Positions 1 to 8,643 of a stretch of 64,000 bases of DNA are shown here, piece by piece. Numbering within the stretch: the first letter of the stretch is position 1; each line of letters begins with the position of its first letter. Source of the DNA: Photobacterium obscurum (GTDB lineage Bacteria; Pseudomonadota; Gammaproteobacteria; Enterobacterales; Vibrionaceae); contig NZ_JAKRRW010000001.1 of NCBI RefSeq assembly GCF_026191635.1, forward strand, positions 310,001 through 374,000, written 5' to 3'. Below the pieces are notes generated by a model. The model was not told the origin of the DNA and searched no databases. It was given only the letters and a program-made list of their open reading frames with translations. A program made the translations under genes and the position numbers.

Positions 1-46
1 AGGCATAGCCAATTACATCCAGTTTTAACTTTGTAGGGAGACAGTC

Positions 47-1948
47 ATGTTAAAAGTAGCCAAGAAGCTCAGGGACAGATTAGACAAGATCGGTGCCCCG
101 GAAAAACCGGAAGTCGCCCCTGGTGTCGCCATCTTCGATGTGCGGGACGAAGAACAGGATTACGCCCGTCTGCAAGATAAAGAGGCCAAAGAGACCAACC
201 GCTACGGCCAGAGGATCGATTTGATTGAACTGAGCGACGATACCTTACCCAAGTATCGCCCCATGATGATCAATGAAAATCCGAAAGTGGGAACAAACCC
301 CAACCGAAACAAACAACACGGGTTTCATTTTACCGCAGATAACTGTATTGGCTGTCACGCCTGTGAAGCCGCCTGTAGTGAAAAAAATGACAATCCCGCC
401 CATATCAGTTTTCGTAATGTCGGTTATGTTGAAAGCGGCAGTTATCCCGACTACCGCCGGATAAATATTTCAATGGCCTGCAACCATTGCGACGATCCTG
501 TTTGTCTCAAAGGTTGTCCGACCCGAGCCTATACCAAGCATGCGGAATACGGTGCCGTACTGCAGGATCCTGAAACCTGCTTTGGCTGTGGCTACTGCAC
601 CTGGGTTTGCCCCTATAATGCGCCGCAGCTAGACCCAATTCAGGGGCGAGTATCGAAATGCAATATGTGTGTCGATCGCCTTGAAGAAGGCCTGAAACCA
701 GCGTGTGTCTCTGCCTGCTTGGGCAATGCGCTCAACTTTGGCGTAATCGAAAATACCCCGGAGAACCGAGAGCAGTGCAAAACGGAGATCCCTGGCTTTC
801 CATCACCGGAAATCACCCACCCGAATATCCGTTTCCAGCAAACCAACAGCACCCAGAATGAGATGACGCGAACCGATTCCATGCCGCTCAAATACCACAA
901 ACAGGAAGACGGTACATTCCGCTCTGTGGTTGATGAAAAAGCCGGTAAAGAGACAGCATGGAACATCAAGCGTTTAAGCTCTCGGGAAAACCCTCTGGTT
1001 TTCTTTACCTTGCTAACCCAGGGAGCAATGGGCGCCTTTGCCTTGCTGTTTTTTGCCAAAGCCTTTGCCGTATCCAGCTTAGCTAGCCTGTTCAATACAG
1101 GGACGGAGCTGGCACTGTTGGCGCTACTTCTTGCCATGCAAGCTGGCGGACTCTTACTTTCAACTATGCACTTGGGGAAACCATGGCGTTTCTATCGCGG
1201 CTTTAATAACTTGCGCTTTTCACCCGTCAGCCGCGAGGCCTTCGGTGTGGCCCTGTTCTTTACCTTTATGGCCTCTTACAGTGCCTGCACGGCATTAAAC
1301 TTATTGGTTGACCTAAAAGTTATTAATTGGCTTGGCCAGATTTTTGGCTCTCTTGCAGTGTTCAGCGCGGCATGCGGCCTGTACTTTATGTACCGCAGCT
1401 ACCGGATCAAGGCCCGTCCTTTCTGGGATCACTGGCAAACAGCCTGCTCTTTTGCTGGTTCAGCACTCACCATTGGCCCAATGGTGTTAGCACTAGTGAG
1501 CATACTTGGCAACAACGACTTATATCCGATGCTTAACCTGCTTACGCCGATCGTTATCCTTGGGTTGCTGGTAGAAGGTGCCGGTTTATGGTTCCACGCT
1601 CGCCATATGAACCAGGAACAAGGTGAAGGGGCTGCCTCGCACTATGTGCAATGTACAACGTTCGGGAAAACCTACTTAACCCGTAATGGCTTACTGACTG
1701 CAAACATCCTCGGCCTGCTACTGCTAAATACATGGTCACCGTCAGGCTATACTGCTCTGCTTTGGTTATTGCCGATGATGTCTGTTGTTGCCACAGCGCT
1801 AGTTAGTCGCGCTCTGTTCTATATTCTGGTGATCCCCACCACGATGCCAGGTGCGTTTTTCTGGAAGAACAAAGGCTTTGAGCAGCACGCTAAAGATGTC
1901 GGCCTGGCCGATATGCCGCAGACCGGTGTTGTGGCTGACTCTCATTAA
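47..1948 (+). CDS. Fused DmsB-DmsC-like subunit: four-cluster ferredoxin plus membrane anchor
   Basis: The 633-residue protein joins two usually separate subunits of a DMSO-reductase-family molybdoenzyme. Residues about 90-235 hold sixteen cysteines in four groups (100/103/106/110, 145/148/153/157, 178/181/184/188, 205/208/220/224), the pattern for four [4Fe-4S] clusters as in DmsB. Residues about 325-610 are strongly hydrophobic with about eight membrane spans, as in the DmsC quinol-oxidising anchor. By family, it would pass electrons from menaquinol to a molybdopterin catalytic subunit. That subunit is not in the window but probably lies just upstream: bases 1-36 read as an open frame ending in TAG, ten bases before this ATG. 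GGGAG precedes the start. The N-terminal 90 residues are an extension not found in E. coli DmsB. The substrate cannot be told from this subunit. Confidence 0.85.
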   Translation: MLKVAKKLRDRLDKIGAPEKPEVAPGVAIFDVRDEEQDYARLQDKEAKETNRYGQRIDLIELSDDTLPKYRPMMINENPKVGTNPNRNKQHGFHFTADNCIGCHACEAACSEKNDNPAHISFRNVGYVESGSYPDYRRINISMACNHCDDPVCLKGCPTRAYTKHAEYGAVLQDPETCFGCGYCTWVCPYNAPQLDPIQGRVSKCNMCVDRLEEGLKPACVSACLGNALNFGVIENTPENREQCKTEIPGFPSPEITHPNIRFQQTNSTQNEMTRTDSMPLKYHKQEDGTFRSVVDEKAGKETAWNIKRLSSRENPLVFFTLLTQGAMGAFALLFFAKAFAVSSLASLFNTGTELALLALLLAMQAGGLLLSTMHLGKPWRFYRGFNNLRFSPVSREAFGVALFFTFMASYSACTALNLLVDLKVINWLGQIFGSLAVFSAACGLYFMYRSYRIKARPFWDHWQTACSFAGSALTIGPMVLALVSILGNNDLYPMLNLLTPIVILGLLVEGAGLWFHARHMNQEQGEGAASHYVQCTTFGKTYLTRNGLLTANILGLLLLNTWSPSGYTALLWLLPMMSVVATALVSRALFYILVIPTTMPGAFFWKNKGFEQHAKDVGLADMPQTGVVADSH

Positions 1949-1971
1949 CCAGCTCAGTAACAAATAGAAAT

Positions 1972-2010
1972 AGCCATGCCACCAGCATCGTTGCAGAAGC
2001 ATGGCTTTTT
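1972..2010 (+). terminator. Rho-independent terminator after the dmsBC-like gene
   Basis: AGCCATGC and GCATGGCT form an 8-bp stem, followed directly by a run of T. It lies 24 bases after the stop codon of the DmsBC-like gene. Confidence 0.75.
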
Positions 2011-2035
2011 ATTACCCTAAAGCAATTAACATCTA

Positions 2036-2056
2036 TACCCAAGTAACCTCAAGATG
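2036..2056 (+). repeat. Copy 1 of a short dispersed intergenic repeat
   Basis: This 21-base segment matches the one at 46901-46921 at 18 of 21 positions (core CCCAAGTRACYTCAAGAT). Both copies are intergenic and lie shortly after a terminator hairpin. Function unknown. Confidence 0.5.
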
Positions 2057-2232
2057 CTGATAATTATTGATTTACCACCTTTGAATGCACAAATTATTAC
2101 AATTCAAAACACGTAAGCACTCTGCAAGCATATATTTGCCACAGCGTTAATTGCCTGTTCAGCCACCCCAGTATTTAATATACAAAACATGAAACTCTGC
2201 CAAGCCAAAAAAATTCCTTTAGAGAATATTAA

Positions 2233-3147
2233 ATGACAAAAGATCTGAACCTACTCCGTTTATTAATCGTACTCAATGAAGAGCGACAAACAATTCTAGC
2301 CGCCAAGCGGATGAACCTAAGCCAACCAACAATCAGCGTCATGCTAAAAAAACTTCGCGATCAGTTTAACGACCCGTTATTTGTCCGCGACAGGAATCAA
2401 CTTGAACCGACGGTTAAATGCCGACAGTTATTACAACAAGTTCCCGTGCTTCTTGAGCAACTTGATGCACTATATGTTGACAAAGACAACTGGGACATCA
2501 GCAAGGTTAATGGTGAGATTAATCTTCTATTTTCGCCACCGCTGATGAGCGTCCTGGCTGCACCTATTGTCAGCAAGCTGACTGAACTTGCTCCTAATGT
2601 CACCGTACAATGCTACCAGTGGGGATATAATGCGATCGCAGATCTTGAAGCCAAAAAAGCCAGTTGGGGGATCGGTTACCTGCCGATAGAAACCAATAAG
2701 AACATCATTCAAAAAGATATTGGTTCAGATCAAATGATCCTTATCATGCGAAAAGGGCATCCGCTATCATCAAATATACTAGAGGAAATTCTTCAGTACC
2801 CATTGTGCATTAACATCGTTCCGGGTGTTAGTGAACCATCTCGAACTGAAATGCTCATTAAGAAATATAATCTGAATAAGCATGTCAATGTCCGAACCAG
2901 TGATATTAGCATGATGCTACACCTGCTAAACGAGAGTAATTACATTGGTGTTGTATCCAAACATAATTACCCGTTCCTAAATCAACACTACCGATTTGAA
3001 TATATGCCTGAATTAATAAAAGCAGATACGGCATCTCGTCCTTTGGCATTATTTACCCATCAAAGAAATCGTAACGAACCACTGACTAAGTGGTTACATG
3101 ATGAAGCCAAGAAAATTATGTCATCAATGCCAGAACCGGCGTATTAA
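2233..3147 (+). CDS. LysR-family transcriptional regulator
   Basis: The 304-residue protein has the LysR layout. An N-terminal winged helix-turn-helix spans about residues 5-64, with the recognition-helix region around LSQPTISVMLKKLRDQF and the following PLFVRDRN wing. An effector-binding domain occupies about residues 90-295. The length is typical for the family. The gene stands alone upstream of, and in the same direction as, the DUF1254 and sulfatase genes, so it is the obvious candidate regulator of that locus. This is inference from position. The Shine-Dalgarno sequence is weak. The 284 bases upstream hold only the preceding terminator, a dispersed repeat and AT-rich sequence. The inducer is unknown; a sulfate ester, or a cysteine/sulfate signal as for CysB-like regulators, is possible but not shown. 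Confidence 0.85.
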   Translation: MTKDLNLLRLLIVLNEERQTILAAKRMNLSQPTISVMLKKLRDQFNDPLFVRDRNQLEPTVKCRQLLQQVPVLLEQLDALYVDKDNWDISKVNGEINLLFSPPLMSVLAAPIVSKLTELAPNVTVQCYQWGYNAIADLEAKKASWGIGYLPIETNKNIIQKDIGSDQMILIMRKGHPLSSNILEEILQYPLCINIVPGVSEPSRTEMLIKKYNLNKHVNVRTSDISMMLHLLNESNYIGVVSKHNYPFLNQHYRFEYMPELIKADTASRPLALFTHQRNRNEPLTKWLHDEAKKIMSSMPEPAY

Positions 3148-3175
3148 ATGACGTAATAGACGCTATTCAACACCT

Positions 3176-3212
3176 TTCCTCCTTGCTGCGATAGTCTAAT
3201 CCCAAGGAGGAA
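3176..3212 (+). promoter_or_regulatory. Hairpin occluding the ribosome binding site of the DUF1254 gene
   Basis: TTCCTCCTTG (3176-3185) and CAAGGAGGAA (3203-3212) are perfectly complementary over 10 bp with a 17-base loop. The 3' arm contains the whole Shine-Dalgarno sequence AAGGAGGA, seven bases before the ATG at 3219. There is no T run, so it does not look like a terminator for the lysR gene. In RNA the hairpin would hide the ribosome binding site, which suggests translational control. Confidence 0.55.
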
Positions 3213-3218
3213 CCCACC

Positions 3219-4655
3219 ATGCTTAAACCTACATTCAGCAAAATTTCCTTAGCCGTCTTACTCGCTTCTTGCAGCCTTGCGCAGGCTAATTTTGCCCACG
3301 CCAATACACAACAAAATCAAATTGCGATTGAAACCAATCAAGCACTCGCCAATGAGACCTATACCCTTGGGGTAAATGCGTATTTATGGGGCTCGACTCT
3401 GGTGCGAATGGAGCAAATTTCCCGCCAGTATACTGATTTGTCACAGACTCAAGCCGATACTAGCTACCGCGGCCCGCTTAACCAATTCGGCCATGCCCGC
3501 CGCCTCAGCTCTCCGGCAGATACGGACATGCCGACCGCCAACCGCGATACGCTCTATTCCAGTGCCATCCTCGACTTGAGCCAGGAACCACTTGTACTTT
3601 CCGTTCCTGATGTTACTGACCGGTATTTTGTCATCAACATGTTCGACATGTGGCATAACCTGTTCCAGTACGTCGGTACCCGCGAAACCGGCAGCCTTGC
3701 CAAGCAGTTCCTGATTGTCCCTCCGGGCTGGAAGGACGACGGTACGACACCGCGCAACCTCAACATCATCGAATCACCGACCTCGAAAGTCTGGTTATGG
3801 GGCCGTACCCAGGTCTTTGGTGAGCAAGACTATGCTGCAGCCAATACGATTCAGGATAAGTACACCCTGACACCACTGAGCGTATACAGCGGCCAAGCCA
3901 AGAAACCAGTTAAGTTCAAGTCGCTGCCGCCAAGACCAGGCAAAACGGACGATCCGCTACGCTTCTTTGTCGAGCTTGGCGAGTACCTCAAAGCCAACCC
4001 TCTTCCAGAACGCCAACAAGCACTTGCTGGCCAGTTCGCAAAAATTGGACTAACGACCGACCAAGGTTTCGATCGCTCGGCCGTTACGACTGCAATGAAG
4101 AAAACACTGATCAAAGCCATCGAAGACGGCCAGAAAATTGTCAGTGCCCAGGCGGCTAATCCAGGTAACCTGGAAATGAAAGACGGCTGGGTCTACACCT
4201 TTGCACTCGACAGCTTTGGTGATGACAATGCAATGCGTTCACTGATTGCCCACCCCTATCTGGGCGGTCAGGGCCCCAAAGAAGCCATCTATCCAATGGC
4301 AGCAACCGATGCCAAAGGCGTACCGCTAAACGGCCAAAATGACTACACCATGAAGTTCGACGGTGAACCGCCAGTGGGCTCGTTCTGGTCGGTCACCGTT
4401 TATGACGCCAAGTCCAAGCTATTGGTCGATAACGAAATCGACCGCTACAACATCAACGATCTAACCGACATCAACAAGAACAAAGACGGTTCGTTCGAGA
4501 TCCATTTCTCAAGCGACAAGCCAAAAGGCAGCGAGGCTCAAAACTGGCTACCGACACCGGATGGACCTTTCTATGTCCTCGCTCGACTCTATATCCCATC
4601 AAAAGAAGTACTGGATATGAGCTGGACCGTTCCGGGTCTGAAAAAAACCAACTAA
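3219..4655 (+). CDS. Secreted DUF1254/DUF1214 domain protein
   Basis: The 478-residue protein has a Sec signal peptide (about residues 1-28, ending in AHA). An N-terminal DUF1254 domain covers about residues 50-190 and a C-terminal DUF1214 domain about 345-460, recognisable by SFWSVTVYD and the following DNEIDRYNIND segment. The biochemical role of this family is not established. Export should place it in the periplasm or outside the cell. It starts 71 bases after the LysR gene and is followed 39 bases later by the sulfatase gene, so the two are likely co-transcribed. A second family member lies at 8644-10029 on the other strand. An exceptionally strong Shine-Dalgarno sequence is buried in a perfect hairpin (3176-3212). 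A link to sulfate-ester metabolism is inferred from neighbours only. Confidence 0.85.
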   Translation: MLKPTFSKISLAVLLASCSLAQANFAHANTQQNQIAIETNQALANETYTLGVNAYLWGSTLVRMEQISRQYTDLSQTQADTSYRGPLNQFGHARRLSSPADTDMPTANRDTLYSSAILDLSQEPLVLSVPDVTDRYFVINMFDMWHNLFQYVGTRETGSLAKQFLIVPPGWKDDGTTPRNLNIIESPTSKVWLWGRTQVFGEQDYAAANTIQDKYTLTPLSVYSGQAKKPVKFKSLPPRPGKTDDPLRFFVELGEYLKANPLPERQQALAGQFAKIGLTTDQGFDRSAVTTAMKKTLIKAIEDGQKIVSAQAANPGNLEMKDGWVYTFALDSFGDDNAMRSLIAHPYLGGQGPKEAIYPMAATDAKGVPLNGQNDYTMKFDGEPPVGSFWSVTVYDAKSKLLVDNEIDRYNINDLTDINKNKDGSFEIHFSSDKPKGSEAQNWLPTPDGPFYVLARLYIPSKEVLDMSWTVPGLKKTN

Positions 4656-4694
4656 AAACAGCCCTTTGCTAGTCACTACAACTAAGGAACACTT

Positions 4695-6242
4695 ATGACC
4701 TCTAAAATGACCAAGTCATTATTGGCGCTAGCCGTGTCATCTGCAGCCACTTTCAACGTCATGGCAGCCCCAGAGCAACCGAACATTGTGATGATCATGC
4801 TCGACGATGTTGCGCCGATGGACATCTCGGCCTACCACCGTGGTTTGGGCGCCGTCGAAACACCGAACATCGACCGTATTGCCGAACGCGGCATGATGAT
4901 TTCCGATTACTATGCCCAAGGCAGTTCTACTGCCGGTCGCTCCGCCTTCATCACTGGCCAATATCCAATACGAACCGGTTTGACTTCGGTAGGCCAGCCG
5001 GGTTCTATCCGTGGTTTACAGCAGGAAGATCCAACCCTAGCGACCATGCTAAAAGCCAAGGGCTACGATACCGTCCATGTCGGTAAGAGCCACTTAGGTG
5101 ACCGCAACAGCATGTTGCCGACAGTCAACGGCTTCGATGAATTTATCGGCTTTCTGTATCACTTAAATGTGATGGAAATGCCTGAGCAGCCGGAATACCC
5201 GAAAGATCCGAATTTCATCGGTCTTCCGCGTAATGTGATCCACACTATCGCCACAGACACATTTGATAAAACCGAAGACCCGCGTTTTGGCGTGGTCGGC
5301 AAACAGAAGATCACCGACAAAGGTCCATTGGGGGCCAAGCGGATGATGACCATAGACCAGGAGTTCAATAACTTTGCCATCGACTGGATAGACCGCCAGC
5401 AAAAAGCGACTCCGGATAAACCGTTCTTTATGTGGTACAACCCAGCGCGGATGCACCAGAAAACCCATGTTCAAGATGCTTACCTGGGCTCTAGCCAGAC
5501 CACGTTCTACTACGATGCGGTTAAAGAGGTGGATGATCAAATCGGTCGACTGTTAGACAAACTGGAAGCAACTGGCGAGATGGACAACACCATCGTGATG
5601 TTCACCTCTGATAACGGGGTAAACCTGGATCACTGGCCAGATAGCGGCGCGGCGTCATTCCGTGGCCAGAAGGGCACCACCTATGACGGCGGCTTCCGGG
5701 TACCGATGCTGGTGAGCTGGCCTGCGAAGATCCCACAGGGCGAGTACACCGACGGCCTGATGAGTGCTGAAGACTGGGTCCCGACTCTGATGGCCGCAGC
5801 AGGTGATACAACCATTAAAGAGCGATTGCTCAAAGGCACCAAGCTCAACGGTAAAGAATACAAAGTACATCTGGATGGTTACAACCAGCTGGATATGTTG
5901 ACTAAAGGCGCACCGAGTAACCGTCATGACTTCTTCTACTACAACGAAAATAGCTTAAATGCTTTCCGAGTTGATGAGTGGAAAGTGCATTTGAAAACCA
6001 AGACCGAATGGGCGGCACCGGCTGAAGAGTCGCCTCTGGGTATTCTGATGAACATCAAGGCGGATCCTTATGAGCGTTCTATCGATACTCGTGGCTGGTT
6101 TCTGTGGATGAAGGAAAAGACGTGGGTGCTTCCTAAGTTGCAGAAACACATGATTCAACACCAGAAATCACTGAAGGCCTTCCCTCCTCGTCAAACAAAC
6201 GGTGGCATCGGCATGGCCGATAAAACGGTGGTTGCCAAGTAA
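4695..6242 (+). CDS. Ser-type sulfatase (arylsulfatase family), exported
   Basis: The 515-residue alkaline-phosphatase-superfamily sulfatase has a signal peptide (cleavage likely near residues 24-25, MAA). The metal-binding Asp pair is D37-D38 (IMLDD). The active-site signature S78-T79-A80-G81-R82 is the Ser-type variant of the sulfatase motif, in which serine is oxidised to formylglycine by a radical-SAM anSME. Further family landmarks are the GKSHLGD segment, used for Ca/substrate binding, and FTSDNGVNLDHW, which carries the second metal-binding Asp-Asn. By family it hydrolyses sulfate esters in the periplasm, but the substrate cannot be read from sequence. It follows the DUF1254 gene by 39 bases with AAGGA before the ATG, and a terminator follows at 6263. 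The matching anSME gene is 4 kb downstream at 10295. Confidence 0.9.
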   Translation: MTSKMTKSLLALAVSSAATFNVMAAPEQPNIVMIMLDDVAPMDISAYHRGLGAVETPNIDRIAERGMMISDYYAQGSSTAGRSAFITGQYPIRTGLTSVGQPGSIRGLQQEDPTLATMLKAKGYDTVHVGKSHLGDRNSMLPTVNGFDEFIGFLYHLNVMEMPEQPEYPKDPNFIGLPRNVIHTIATDTFDKTEDPRFGVVGKQKITDKGPLGAKRMMTIDQEFNNFAIDWIDRQQKATPDKPFFMWYNPARMHQKTHVQDAYLGSSQTTFYYDAVKEVDDQIGRLLDKLEATGEMDNTIVMFTSDNGVNLDHWPDSGAASFRGQKGTTYDGGFRVPMLVSWPAKIPQGEYTDGLMSAEDWVPTLMAAAGDTTIKERLLKGTKLNGKEYKVHLDGYNQLDMLTKGAPSNRHDFFYYNENSLNAFRVDEWKVHLKTKTEWAAPAEESPLGILMNIKADPYERSIDTRGWFLWMKEKTWVLPKLQKHMIQHQKSLKAFPPRQTNGGIGMADKTVVAK

Positions 6243-6262
6243 CTTAGTCGCTCATTGTGGTG

Positions 6263-6292
6263 GAAAAGGTGCAGTCATTTCTGCACCTTTTC
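6263..6292 (+). terminator. Terminator after the sulfatase gene
   Basis: AAAAGGTGCAG and CTGCACCTTTT form an 11-bp stem with a 6-base loop, 20 bases after the sulfatase stop codon. The T-rich end is part of the stem. Confidence 0.7.
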
Positions 6293-6338
6293 ATCTGCAA
6301 GGCTGATATTGCTAACAGAGAAATAAACAGAAAACTAA

Positions 6339-6361
6339 AAATCGATAACATATATCGATTT
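6339..6361. promoter_or_regulatory. Perfect 9-bp inverted repeat upstream of the putative porin gene
   Basis: AAATCGATA and TATCGATTT are separated by five bases, in AT-rich DNA about 160 bases before the start of the barrel-protein gene. The symmetry suits an operator for a dimeric regulator, possibly the LysR protein of this locus. There is no T run, so it is not a simple terminator. Confidence 0.35.
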
Positions 6362-6521
6362 AATAATGTAATTGCTCAATCAAACAACTACCTAACATTA
6401 TTTAACACCTTTATGTAGAGAGTATCTAAAACACGTTCAATTATTACTTCTCATAAAACCAAACTCTAAACATAGAAATCAAACCTCACATATTTATATT
6501 ATATGAGACTAGGCGCTTCCA

Positions 6522-7304
6522 ATGAAAAATATATCAAAACCATTAATAACCTTACCTATATTAATTTCACTTTCTCCCTATGCCTTCGCTGAAGATAATA
6601 TTCAAGATATGTCTGACCCACTCTCAGTTTATACCCAGGCGGGTCTTGGCTATACCGACAAAGGGCTGAACGTTAAAATTGGCCGCTCATATGACACAGG
6701 TATTGAAAACACGGCAGGGATGAATGTTTTTGAGCTCAAGGGAATTGGTGGAGAGTCGCTGGGCTGGAATGGTAGTTCACGAGAAAATAACAATGATAGT
6801 CCGAGCTTGATTCGCTTTCGTAATTTCCAGGCCAACATAAAAAATGGCCAAGCAAAGCAAATTGATATCAATTATGACCTAAACAATGAAATGGGAACGG
6901 CATCCTACAGCTTCATACAAGCACTTCCCCAAATTGGCCCATTCAACTTCTTCCCTCTCGCAGGGGTTGGGGCTTCATTTGGCAACAATGTCGTCGGTGA
7001 TGACGGCGAAACTATCAGCGGTTATTCCATCCCAGGGACTTTCATTGTCGCCGGTACTTACGCAAAACTCGCTTTGACCGAAAAGATCTGGCTGAACTAC
7101 AATCCAATGTGGAAGAAGACACTATCAGGTTCAGACACTTATAAAGATCATGGCTTTGAAGATAATAATAATGTGTTAGCGCATGAGTTCGCGGCCTCTT
7201 ATCAGATCAACCCTCGATTCAACGTCCGATATTTTGCCAACTGGAGCGAAAATACTAACTTCAGCGATGGCAGTCATCGTATTGAGTTTAACTACCAGTT
7301 TTAA
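6522..7304 (+). CDS. Putative outer-membrane beta-barrel protein of unknown function
   Basis: The 260-residue protein has a signal peptide (about 1-23, ending in AFA). The mature chain is rich in alternating aromatic and polar segments and ends in NYQF, a C-terminal aromatic typical of BAM-assembled beta-barrels. The periodic pattern and length resemble small channel-forming proteins such as Tsx-like or KdgM-like porins, but I do not recognise the family. It sits between the sulfatase and the FadL-type gene and has its own upstream region with an inverted repeat (6339-6361). It ends 114 bases from the convergent FadL gene, with a shared terminator between them. A role in uptake of a sulfated substrate is inference from position. 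Confidence 0.6.
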   Translation: MKNISKPLITLPILISLSPYAFAEDNIQDMSDPLSVYTQAGLGYTDKGLNVKIGRSYDTGIENTAGMNVFELKGIGGESLGWNGSSRENNNDSPSLIRFRNFQANIKNGQAKQIDINYDLNNEMGTASYSFIQALPQIGPFNFFPLAGVGASFGNNVVGDDGETISGYSIPGTFIVAGTYAKLALTEKIWLNYNPMWKKTLSGSDTYKDHGFEDNNNVLAHEFAASYQINPRFNVRYFANWSENTNFSDGSHRIEFNYQF

Positions 7305-7342
7305 ATTCTCCTTTGAATTAAGTTAGGAGAGTTTAGTTAAAT

Positions 7343-7373
7343 AAAAACCTGCATTATTAAAATGCAGGTTTTT
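7343..7373. terminator. Bidirectional terminator between convergent genes
   Basis: AAAACCTGCAT and ATGCAGGTTTT form an 11-bp stem with A and T runs on its two sides. It lies between the stop codons of the convergent barrel-protein and FadL-type genes, so it can serve both strands. Confidence 0.8.
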
Positions 7374-7418
7374 ACCAAATAACTCGTTAATAATCTGACG
7401 AGCAAACTCAGTTAATTA

Positions 7419-8588
7419 TTAAAATGACACATTCACCATAACACCAAAAAACTGATTACTATTATCAAACTCCCCAGTCATAAACTTTCCGTCTATTTCA
7501 GGCTTTCCATAATCCACATAACTGTAATAACCATTCACCGTTATCCGTTGACTCCAGTGATAAGTCGCACCGATACTATAGCGATACTGCTCATCCACTG
7601 GTAAGTCAGCCGACTGTAACTGCAGATCATCAAGCGGAGAACTGGCATAGCCAACACCACCTTCCAGACGCCAGGCTGGCGTCACTTGGTATCGAGCACC
7701 GACCGCCGCGGTCCAAACATCATCAAAGCCACGCTGGATCTGACCTATTTCATTGTCATTAATATCGATCCGGGTTGAATCGTTTTCACTCCACTCTTCA
7801 AACCCAAGGCTCCAGACTAGGCTCAAAGGTTGGTTTAGCTGATGTAATCCAGACAATTCAAGCTGGGCCGGATTGACAATGTTGAGTCCAACCTCCCCCT
7901 TAAAGCCAGCCGAACTATTCACCATTCCCGTTAAATCATGCTTCATCCGAGAGCGGTAGCTCAGTCCTAAGCGATGGCTATCATTCAGTTGATACATCAA
8001 GCCCAAATTAAAACCTAACGCTATCGAGTCTGTCTCAATGTCTATATTCTCTCGTGCTAAAGATTGTTCAAAAGACGCGTAGTCCATCTGAATTCCCGCA
8101 CCGACAGACAACTTGTCATTAACCTGGAAGGAAATGGCAGGATTCAACTGCATCACACTAAATTGCAAGTTATTGAGCTCAATCTGACCGGCATAAGTCG
8201 TACCATAATCAAGCGTACTACCACCTGTCGCGACTAAGCTTAAACCGACATGAAGCTGGTCTGAAATAGGCTCGACAAAGTACATTGAACCGTAAGGCTG
8301 AAAGCCACCCGCGTTACCGCTGCTCAATACATCAGAACGATCGTCATGGTAGCGAATATTCAGATCCATACCGGCCATATTCACCGACAATGAACGCTTG
8401 TCGAGGTAACTCATACCAGCAGGATTTGAATAGGCAACAGAGGCATTTTCAGCGACAGCTGCCCCACCCGCCCCTGCGGTACTCACGCTCATTTGGCTCA
8501 TTTCAGGCACCAACGTACCTGCAGCCTGCACGCCAAAACTCCCCAGTACCAAGGAACTAAGCATGGTTAACTGTATATTTCGTTTCAT
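7419..8588 (-). CDS. FadL/OmpP1/TodX-family outer-membrane transporter
   Basis: The protein has 389 residues from the ATG at 8588, which begins MKRNIQLT. A longer frame from a TTG at 8603 is possible, but AGG sits six bases before the ATG and the signal peptide then starts normally. The mature N-terminus (about residue 23 onwards) carries the family hallmark STAGAGGAAVAEN followed by an NPAGM motif. The C-terminus ends VMVNVSF, a barrel insertion signal. FadL-family proteins move hydrophobic compounds such as fatty acids or aromatics across the outer membrane. The gene follows the second DUF1254 gene on the same strand with a 55-base gap and is probably co-transcribed. Given the sulfatase nearby, a hydrophobic sulfate ester or its product is a plausible ligand, but this is inference. 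Confidence 0.85.
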   Translation of the reverse strand: MKRNIQLTMLSSLVLGSFGVQAAGTLVPEMSQMSVSTAGAGGAAVAENASVAYSNPAGMSYLDKRSLSVNMAGMDLNIRYHDDRSDVLSSGNAGGFQPYGSMYFVEPISDQLHVGLSLVATGGSTLDYGTTYAGQIELNNLQFSVMQLNPAISFQVNDKLSVGAGIQMDYASFEQSLARENIDIETDSIALGFNLGLMYQLNDSHRLGLSYRSRMKHDLTGMVNSSAGFKGEVGLNIVNPAQLELSGLHQLNQPLSLVWSLGFEEWSENDSTRIDINDNEIGQIQRGFDDVWTAAVGARYQVTPAWRLEGGVGYASSPLDDLQLQSADLPVDEQYRYSIGATYHWSQRITVNGYYSYVDYGKPEIDGKFMTGEFDNSNQFFGVMVNVSF

Positions 8589-8643
8589 TTCATACCTACT
8601 CAAAAGAAGAAGGAGAGTTATCTCCCCTCCTTGTAACGCAACA

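Noticed and set aside
1..36. A possible 3' end of an upstream molybdoenzyme catalytic subunit (open to TAG at 34-36).
   Set aside because: Only eleven codons are visible and two frames are open, so the reading frame and identity cannot be settled from the window.
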